This document shows positions 17,287-21,315 of a DNA stretch of 21,315 nt, piece after piece. A program made the translations under genes and the position numbers. Below the pieces are notes generated by a model. It was not told the origin of the DNA. It saw only the letters and a program-made list of their open reading frames with translations, and searched no databases. The number at the start of each line of letters is the position of its first letter. Positions within the stretch are counted from its first letter, which is position 1. The stretch is from an uncultured Acidobacteriota bacterium (GTDB taxonomy: Bacteria; Acidobacteriota; Blastocatellia; Pyrinomonadales; Pyrinomonadaceae): contig CADEEU010000018.1 of the NCBI GenBank assembly GCA_902826385.1, positions 1 to 21,315 of the forward strand. The letters run 5' to 3'.

Positions 17287-17313
17287 AACCTGGAAGGTTG
17301 AAATCTTTTTTAC

Positions 17314-17345
17314 GGCACCGCTTGTTTCGAGCGGTGCCTTTTTTT
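17314..17345 (+). terminator. Rho-independent terminator of the plus-strand receptor gene
   Basis: GGCACCGCT (17314-17322) and AGCGGTGCC (17330-17338) form a perfect 9-bp stem with a 7-nt loop, followed by seven T residues (17339-17345). Confidence 0.92.
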
Positions 17346-17436
17346 GAGGACGAATCAGACGCCGCGCGACCTTTCCGAAAGACCACGGTTTTTCCCTGAT
17401 CTCAGGCAGCCCGCATCTGTTTCGTAAATGCAATTC

Positions 17437-17465
17437 TTGACAAGCGACGCAACAAGTGCGAAAAT
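17437..17465 (+). promoter_or_regulatory. Promoter-like sequence: TTGACA, 17 bp, GAAAAT
   Basis: A perfect -35 hexamer TTGACA (17437-17442) is followed after exactly 17 bp by GAAAAT (17460-17465), which matches four of six -10 positions. It lies after the terminator of the upstream receptor gene, so it would start a separate transcript running through the hairpins described next. The -10 overlaps one arm of an inverted repeat (GCGAAAAT 17458-17465; ATTTTCGC 17487-17494) that could act as operator. Confidence 0.5.
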
Positions 17466-17471
17466 AGCTGA

Positions 17472-17766
17472 TGAGGCGATAGCCGCATTTTCGCTGTTTG
17501 ATAATTGAATCGCGCGTGTGATTTCAGAGGTTGCGTCGGCGATGATGTCAAAATTCGGTATCAGAGCCGTAAGTATCCTGATACCAAAGTTTAAGTCCGA
17601 TTTCGTCTCATGCAGCTATATGTCCGATGGGTGTGAGACGAAATCGAGCTTAAATGTTACAAACAGGATGCTTAACCCGTCTCATTTTGTCCAAAAAAGT
17701 GAGACGGCTGCGGGATCGATTTCCGGCGACTAAAAAAAAGCGGCCGCCTTTCGACCGCCGCTTTTT
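17472..17766 (+). ncRNA. Candidate structured non-coding RNA with serial hairpins
   Basis: From an expected start near 17472 the transcript would contain three hairpins and then a terminator. These are GGTATCAG/CTGATACC (17557-17564, 17578-17585); a 21-bp inverted repeat (17590-17610, 17634-17654) with 19 of 21 positions paired; and CCGTCTCA/TGAGACGG (17677-17684, 17700-17707), extended by TTTT/AAAA with a bulge. The motif CGTCTCA or its complement appears four times, in alternating orientation, in the second and third hairpins. An alternative reading is a small protein: the frame from GTG 17518 or ATG 17542 stays open to TAA 17731-17733, right before the terminator, encoding up to 71 residues that I do not recognise. 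Paired arms argue for RNA, the stop position for coding; both remain open. Confidence 0.4.
17732..17766. terminator. Bidirectional terminator
   Basis: AAAAAGCGGC (17735-17744) and GCCGCTTTTT (17757-17766) form a 10-bp stem with a 12-nt loop. It has a T-run at the right end for plus-strand transcripts and eight A residues at the left end (17732-17739) that read as T for minus-strand transcripts. It serves the TIR-like gene, whose stop is 22 nt away, and the candidate plus-strand RNA. Confidence 0.85.
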
Positions 17767-17788
17767 CGGTAGCTCTGTCTTCCGCAAG

Positions 17789-18946
17789 TCAGGCAAGGTT
17801 TTTGATCTGCGAAACAAGCTCGACGCTCGCTTGCCAGTCGAGTTCTTCGCTTGAAACAATCTCAAGTCCGCTTGCCAGAAGTTCTTCGGGCGGCGGGAGC
17901 TGGCCGTTCCAGAACAGCAGAACACGCCAGTCAAACAGTGCGGCGGCGACGCTTATTTTTGTTATCCATTCGTGCCGCAGCGAGTAAGTTCCGTCCTTTT
18001 GCTTTATGCAATCCTTCGGACTGATAACAAAAATGCCGGCCTGGCATTGCTGCATCTCGCTTAATTCCGAGCTCGGCAGCAGGCCGTTATCGAAGTCTGA
18101 AAAATCGACGGAGCAGCTTTCGAAACCCGCCAGTGTCAGGAGCGAGTTGAGGTGTTCGACATCGGAATGCCGGCCACTGCTTGAAACGAGCACCTGGCGC
18201 ACAATGCCGTTTTGCGATACGTGAGATCGGAGCGGAAATTCTTTCCTCGGCACGGCCGGCCGCGACTGAGCGATTGGTTCGTAATTTTCCGATAAAAACG
18301 CAGCGACCTGTTCCATATCGACCCGAAGCCGTGCGGGCTGGCCGCGTTTGCCGACAGTGGATGTGCCCAGCTCGCCCGCGTGGCAAAGACTGAAAAAACA
18401 AACCACGGCGGCTTCCATGTCCTGTGCGTTTCCGTTGTCACCACCGATCGTCGTTTTAATCCGCGACCAGTAACGCAGAACGTCGAGGTGCGTTGCGATA
18501 TCCAGGCCTTCGTCGAATATGCATTGCAGGGCGATCTGGTACGCTGAAACGCGATGCAGAATGTCGCGATGCATCCGGCATTCGGGTTCGAGGGCGTCGG
18601 CAAGTTCCTGTCCGGCCGACGTGAGCGTTAGCCGGTCGTTTAATCGTTGAATGATTCCCCAAAACTCGTAAGCCGCAACCTTGCGGGCGTCGAATATCCG
18701 GCGCGGCTCGGCGTTCATTGCTTCGACGACGGTTACGCCGTTCGGACGTCTTCTAAGGAACCGGACAACCTCGCGAGCGTCGTTTGCGGTAGCAAGTATC
18801 GGAAGCGAACCGACGGGAGCGATCGGTTCGGCCTCCGCCAAGTCTTCGTCGATGATGGAATCGACATTATGAAAGTAGGAGCCGGAAACCGGCCGCAGCT
18901 TTACAGCCGGATCGTAATCGGGGCGAATTCGTGTTTGCAAAGCCAT
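17789..18946 (-). CDS. Winged-helix protein with C-terminal TIR-like domain
   Basis: 385 residues. Residues about 50-120 look like a winged helix (NDAREVVRFLRRRPNGVTVV, closing on RLNDRLTLTSAGQELADALE), and about 135-220 may be a second one. Residues about 248-385 resemble the TIR-like predicted nucleotide-binding domain (Pfam TIR_like type): strand QVLVSSS, a helix with leucines, CQAGIFVISPKDC, then LRHEWITKISVAAALFDWRV and LLFWNGQLPPPEELLASGLE. Glu326 in RHEW is in about the place where the NAD-cleaving TIR enzymes carry their catalytic Glu, but this assignment is tentative. No membrane segment. AAGGAG precedes the ATG, and the gene follows a Fis-type HTH gene by 14 nt, so the two form an operon. 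TIR-like domains act in bacterial immunity and nucleotide signalling; here the role is unknown. The family call rests on pattern similarity only. Confidence 0.6.
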   Translation of the reverse strand: MALQTRIRPDYDPAVKLRPVSGSYFHNVDSIIDEDLAEAEPIAPVGSLPILATANDAREVVRFLRRRPNGVTVVEAMNAEPRRIFDARKVAAYEFWGIIQRLNDRLTLTSAGQELADALEPECRMHRDILHRVSAYQIALQCIFDEGLDIATHLDVLRYWSRIKTTIGGDNGNAQDMEAAVVCFFSLCHAGELGTSTVGKRGQPARLRVDMEQVAAFLSENYEPIAQSRPAVPRKEFPLRSHVSQNGIVRQVLVSSSGRHSDVEHLNSLLTLAGFESCSVDFSDFDNGLLPSSELSEMQQCQAGIFVISPKDCIKQKDGTYSLRHEWITKISVAAALFDWRVLLFWNGQLPPPEELLASGLEIVSSEELDWQASVELVSQIKNLA

Positions 18947-18960
18947 AACTTCATCGCTCC

Positions 18961-19299
18961 TTATTTACTCAATGACACCTGCAGCTTTCGGTCGATTGAA
19001 AATCGTTTCAACTTTGCGTGCAGGGTCGTCTTTTTTATCCCGAGCAGCTTTGCCGCGTAGGACTGATGTCCGTTCGTCAGATAAAGCGCGTGGCGTATCA
19101 TGTCGATCTCGAACTTGTGCAGCTCTTCGTCCAGCTTGAAACCGGCACTGAAGTCGAATCGCTCTTTTTCATTCAGGCTCTCAACTTCAGATACCAGCTT
19201 TACCGCCAATTGTTTAAGAATGCCGATGCGGGGCGTAGAAGCCTGCCGCCACATCGACCGTGCTATGAATGCTTCGTTAGGTTTATTTCGTGTGGCCAT
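18961..19299 (-). CDS. Stand-alone Fis-type helix-turn-helix protein
   Basis: 112 residues. The C-terminal part (about 62-100) is a Fis-type HTH as found at the end of NtrC-family activators: FEIDMIRHALYLTNGHQSYA, then AKLLGIKKTTLHAKLKRF. The N-terminal 60 residues are helical and charged and carry no AAA+ or receiver domain, so it is not a sigma-54 activator itself. It is likely a dimeric DNA-binding or DNA-bending regulator. A good ribosome-binding site (AAGGAAG) lies about 8 nt before the ATG. It is the first gene of an operon with the winged-helix/TIR-like gene (14-nt gap), so it may control expression of that protein. Confidence 0.8.
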   Translation of the reverse strand: MATRNKPNEAFIARSMWRQASTPRIGILKQLAVKLVSEVESLNEKERFDFSAGFKLDEELHKFEIDMIRHALYLTNGHQSYAAKLLGIKKTTLHAKLKRFSIDRKLQVSLSK

Positions 19300-19592
19300 A
19301 AATCTACTTCCTTAGTAAAAATTCAAATGTTCAATCGAACACTTAAATGATGCAGAAAATGGCACTTGGGTGTCTTTAATCGGCGGTTAATTGTTTTCAA
19401 TTTTTATTGAACGTCTCGTCCCGCACGGACAGCGTTTTATCACTCTTAACCGCGAAATTCGTGACGAAACGTTATGTCAAATGTCGACGGCAGGGACGAG
19501 ATGCTTGATCGGAGATTAGGAGGAAAGGAAGTATAAAAAAGAACGGGATCAAAGAGGGAAGCCATGACGGTTAACGACGGGAACAGAGATTG
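19300..19592. other. Upstream region of the Fis/TIR-like operon, with inverted repeats
   Basis: TGTTC-AATC-GAACA (19328-19341) is a perfect short palindrome 29 nt before the Fis-type gene. TCTCGTCCC (19414-19422) and GGGACGAGA (19493-19501) form a perfect 9-bp inverted repeat about 70 nt apart. Both could be operators. No ORF is credible here. The region also separates the operon from the stop of the upstream PNPOx-like gene. Confidence 0.4.
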
Positions 19593-20246
19593 TCAGCGTT
19601 TGTAATTCAGAACGTGATTGGGCACGGTTATTCCGTCCGCAAGGCGACTATCCGCTATCGGCTCGTCGGTGGCGAGCCGTAAGGGCAGCACGCCGGCCCA
19701 GACGTTCATTGCATAATCCTCTTCATCGTCTTTCGGATCGCCGGTCCTTATTTTTGCCGATGCTTCGGTTATGGACAGCTTCAAGACGGATGTCGCTTTT
19801 AGCTCCAGCTCGGTCGGCCAACGCACTTCGGCCCAGCGTCCGGGAACAACATGCTCGGTAAAAGCTTCGAGCACCGCGTGCTTTTCTTTCGCATCCTCCA
19901 CCAGATCAGCCTTGCCGAGAATGACGACCGACCGATAGTTCATCGAATGGTGAAATGCCGATCGAGCGAGCACAAGCCCGTCGATCAGCGTCACCGTCAC
20001 ACAAACATCGATTCCTTTAGCCAGATTTCGCAGCATCCGGCTGGCCGATGATCCGTGAATGTAAAGGTCGTCGCCGATCCGCGCATAACCGGTCGGGATG
20101 ACATACGGCTGTCCGTCGACAGCAAATCCGACGTGGCAGATAAACGCATCGTCAAGAATGGCGTATATAATGTCGCGATCGTAACCGCCGCGATCCGGTA
20201 AGCGACGTAAGCGAGTACGTTCCGTGCGGGAAATTTCTTTGCTCAT
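19593..20246 (-). CDS. Pyridoxamine 5'-phosphate oxidase-like flavin-binding protein
   Basis: 217 residues from the ATG at 20246, which opens MSKEISRTERTRLRRLPDRG, the normal beginning of this family. Upstream in-frame ATGs (20303, 20267) fall inside the preceding gene and add atypical residues. It matches the Pyridox_ox_2 type: DDAFICHVGFAVDGQPYVIP, LYIHGSSASRMLRNLAKG, VTLIDGLVLARSAFHHSMNY, EHVVPGRWAEVRWPTELELK and AKIRTGDPKDDEEDYAMNVW. These proteins have an FMN-binding split barrel; many members are not true PNP oxidases and their substrate is unknown. The start lies 10 nt after the stop of the preceding gene, so translation is probably coupled. It is the last gene of an operon that is divergent from a MocR/PdxR-like regulator, a common arrangement pointing to regulation by PLP or a related compound. 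Confidence 0.9.
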   Translation of the reverse strand: MSKEISRTERTRLRRLPDRGGYDRDIIYAILDDAFICHVGFAVDGQPYVIPTGYARIGDDLYIHGSSASRMLRNLAKGIDVCVTVTLIDGLVLARSAFHHSMNYRSVVILGKADLVEDAKEKHAVLEAFTEHVVPGRWAEVRWPTELELKATSVLKLSITEASAKIRTGDPKDDEEDYAMNVWAGVLPLRLATDEPIADSRLADGITVPNHVLNYKR

Positions 20247-20256
20247 TTCATGACTA

Positions 20257-20781
20257 TCATTGCACATTCCTGCGGGAAAGATGCATATACCAATTCCACT
20301 CAAATGTTCTGCCTTCGTCCGTCGAAAAGGCCTGGCTCCAGATCGGGTGATCGGGATCGGTTTTGTCCCATTGATAAAGGACCACTATTTCCTGTCCGTT
20401 GAACGTGTCCCGAGCGTAGAATTTTCCGACTCCGTTCTCGAACGAGCCAACGACAGGGTTTTGGTCGAGCACGCCGCAATTGCTGTCGGCCCAGTAGATG
20501 CTCCAGAGTCTCGTTTTCGGGTTAAACACGCGCACGGCCTCGCCCGCGAACGGTTTGCCGTCGATATCGGCCTCAAACGTTTCAAAGTTGCCGATGCCGT
20601 TCAGCGTTTTTCGCATATCCAGGACGGCGTCGAACTCCGCCCAGTCATCGCTGTTTGCCAGCCTGACTTTCAGCTTTCGGTTTTTTACATTCCAGATGCC
20701 CTGCAAAAAGTCGAAGTCATCCGGCGAAGACGATTGCGAAGGCTTGATTTCCATTGATTTTGCTGTGCTTGTTTGTGTCAT
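20257..20781 (-). CDS. DUF1579-like protein
   Basis: 174 residues with a ribosome-binding site (GGAG) 8 nt before the ATG. After about 20 variable residues comes the family opening DDFDFLQGIWNVKNRKLKVR, then a beta-rich body with EAVRVFNPKTRLWSIYWADS and VGSFENGVGKFYARDTFNGQ, ending SQAFSTDEGRTFEWNWYMHL. This fits DUF1579/calycin-like small-molecule binding folds; no enzymatic role is established. It lies 25 nt downstream of the DUF1272 gene and directly upstream of the PNPOx-like gene. The same operon and divergent regulator imply joint expression. Confidence 0.75.
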   Translation of the reverse strand: MTQTSTAKSMEIKPSQSSSPDDFDFLQGIWNVKNRKLKVRLANSDDWAEFDAVLDMRKTLNGIGNFETFEADIDGKPFAGEAVRVFNPKTRLWSIYWADSNCGVLDQNPVVGSFENGVGKFYARDTFNGQEIVVLYQWDKTDPDHPIWSQAFSTDEGRTFEWNWYMHLSRRNVQ

Positions 20782-20806
20782 ATTTTCTCCATTCCGGCTT
20801 AAATGT

Positions 20807-21079
20807 TTACAACGTCATTGCTCGACCCCGGTTGGACCGCGGCCGACAGCCTTTCGCTTTAACGATTCTTTCGCTGGACGGCGGATATTTTTGCAGCAAG
20901 GCCGCGTTGCGTGGCGGCCGTTTTACCAGATCGCCGCCGCAATTCGGACAACATCCGCCGAGCTTTTCGATAACGCAGTCGATACAAAACGTGCATTCGA
21001 AAGAACAAATAAGGGCATTGTGTGAATCGGGTGGCAAGCTCTTGCCGCAGCATTCGCAAATAGGACGTAGTTCCAGCAT
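20807..21079 (-). CDS. DUF1272 small cysteine-rich zinc-binding protein
   Basis: 90 residues, with AGGAG about 8 nt before the ATG. The N-terminal 55 residues match DUF1272 closely: MLELRPICECCGKSLPPDS, then ICSFECTFCIDCVIEKLGG and CCPNCGGDLVKRP. Cysteine pairs (C10/C11, C29/C32/C35, C44/C47) should bind zinc. The family is usually about 60-80 residues; the basic C-terminal tail here (RIVKAKGCRPRSNRGRAMTL) is an extension. It is the first gene of the operon with the DUF1579-like and PNPOx-like genes. Function of the family is not known. Confidence 0.88.
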   Translation of the reverse strand: MLELRPICECCGKSLPPDSHNALICSFECTFCIDCVIEKLGGCCPNCGGDLVKRPPRNAALLQKYPPSSERIVKAKGCRPRSNRGRAMTL

Positions 21080-21169
21080 CGTGATCGCTCCTGAAAGTTC
21101 TGATTTGTAGACTAGGTTAAAAGTGGTATATGTTAAATAGCCAATTCACGACTATCTATATAGACCATT
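21080..21169. promoter_or_regulatory. Divergent promoter region between MocR-type regulator and its likely target operon
   Basis: For the minus-strand operon, TTGGCT (complement of 21139-21144), 17 bp and TTTAAC (complement of 21116-21121) form a possible -35/-10 pair. TGGTATAT (21124-21131) and ATATAGACCA (21158-21167) are imperfect inverted copies of one motif and could be regulator sites. Assignments are tentative. Confidence 0.35.
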
Positions 21170-21315
21170 ATGAAACCTCGGACTTTTGCCTTTATCTCGC
21201 TCGATCCGGATAACGAGGCCGTGCCGCTGTATAAACAGATCTACGGTTCGATACGCGATTCAATACTCGGCGGCGAGCTTGAATCGCAAACACGTCTGCC
21301 GGCTTCGCGTACGCT
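21170..21315 (+). CDS. MocR/PdxR-type GntR-family regulator (partial, 5' end only)
   Basis: 48 codons are visible from the ATG at 21170 to the window edge. The peptide contains LDPDNEAVPLYKQIYGSIRD, then SILGGELESQTRLPASRTL, the start of a GntR winged helix as found in MocR-type proteins, which join this domain to an aminotransferase-like domain that binds pyridoxal phosphate. The large domain is outside the window, so a plain GntR regulator is not excluded. The divergent position next to a PNPOx-like operon favours the MocR/PdxR type. Confidence 0.7.
   Translation, partial: MKPRTFAFISLDPDNEAVPLYKQIYGSIRDSILGGELESQTRLPASRT

Larger units (their letters stand above)
17287..17788. other. 502-nt region between convergent genes
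   Basis: Contents in order: terminator of the receptor gene (17314-17345), about 90 nt with nothing recognised, a promoter-like sequence (17437-17465), serial inverted repeats (17458-17707) and a bidirectional terminator (17732-17766). It is unusually structured for a gap between two convergent genes. Confidence 0.6.

Noticed and set aside
19360..19374. Sigma-54-like promoter TGGCAC on the plus strand
   Set aside because: The -12 GC dinucleotide is missing at the required spacing and the orientation is away from the nearby operon.

Overview
The window looks like chromosome from an Acidobacteriota member, most likely Blastocatellia (Pyrinomonadaceae-like). This is inferred from gene content: two very long Oar-like TonB-dependent receptors with an N-terminal carboxypeptidase-regulatory-like domain, CadC/ToxR-type winged-helix regulators fused to TolB/TPR or TolB/PD40 modules, a divergent sigma-like protein, and roughly balanced base composition. 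No rRNA, functional tRNA, CRISPR array or transposase gene was seen.

Layout. (1) 1-991 (-): 5' part of a membrane-anchored winged-helix regulator with a periplasmic PD40 propeller. Three TCTTAG hexamers exactly 11 bp apart lie just upstream of its start. (2) 1331-3851 (+): an unrecognised two-gene cassette, a two-domain protein with a Pro-rich linker followed by a secreted protein. (3) 3914-5911: a small HC2-type zinc-finger protein (-) divergent from a sigma-70-like protein (+), separated by 552 nt that hold hairpins and a possible 40-aa ORF. (4) 5937-7284: terminator, a REP-like inverted repeat, then a rhuM gene (-) bounded by near-identical short direct repeats. (5) 7427-17345: two TonB-dependent receptor genes, one on each strand, with a cytoplasmic winged-helix/TolB/TPR regulator between them. 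(6) 17437-19592: a non-coding stretch with a good promoter-like sequence, four inverted repeats and a terminator (candidate structured RNA), lying tail-to-tail with an operon of a Fis-type HTH protein and a winged-helix/TIR-like protein. (7) 19593-21315: a three-gene operon (DUF1272, DUF1579-like, pyridoxamine-phosphate-oxidase-like) divergent from the start of a MocR/PdxR-type GntR regulator.

How the genes may work together. The receptors and the regulator between them form a plausible nutrient-sensing and uptake unit. The MocR regulator and the three-gene operon form the usual divergent regulator/target pair. The least explained and most interesting part is region 6, where a possible structured RNA sits beside a regulator plus TIR-like effector operon. 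The rhuM cassette and the 1331-3851 pair look like accessory DNA. All functions are inferred from reading the sequence; no database search was run.
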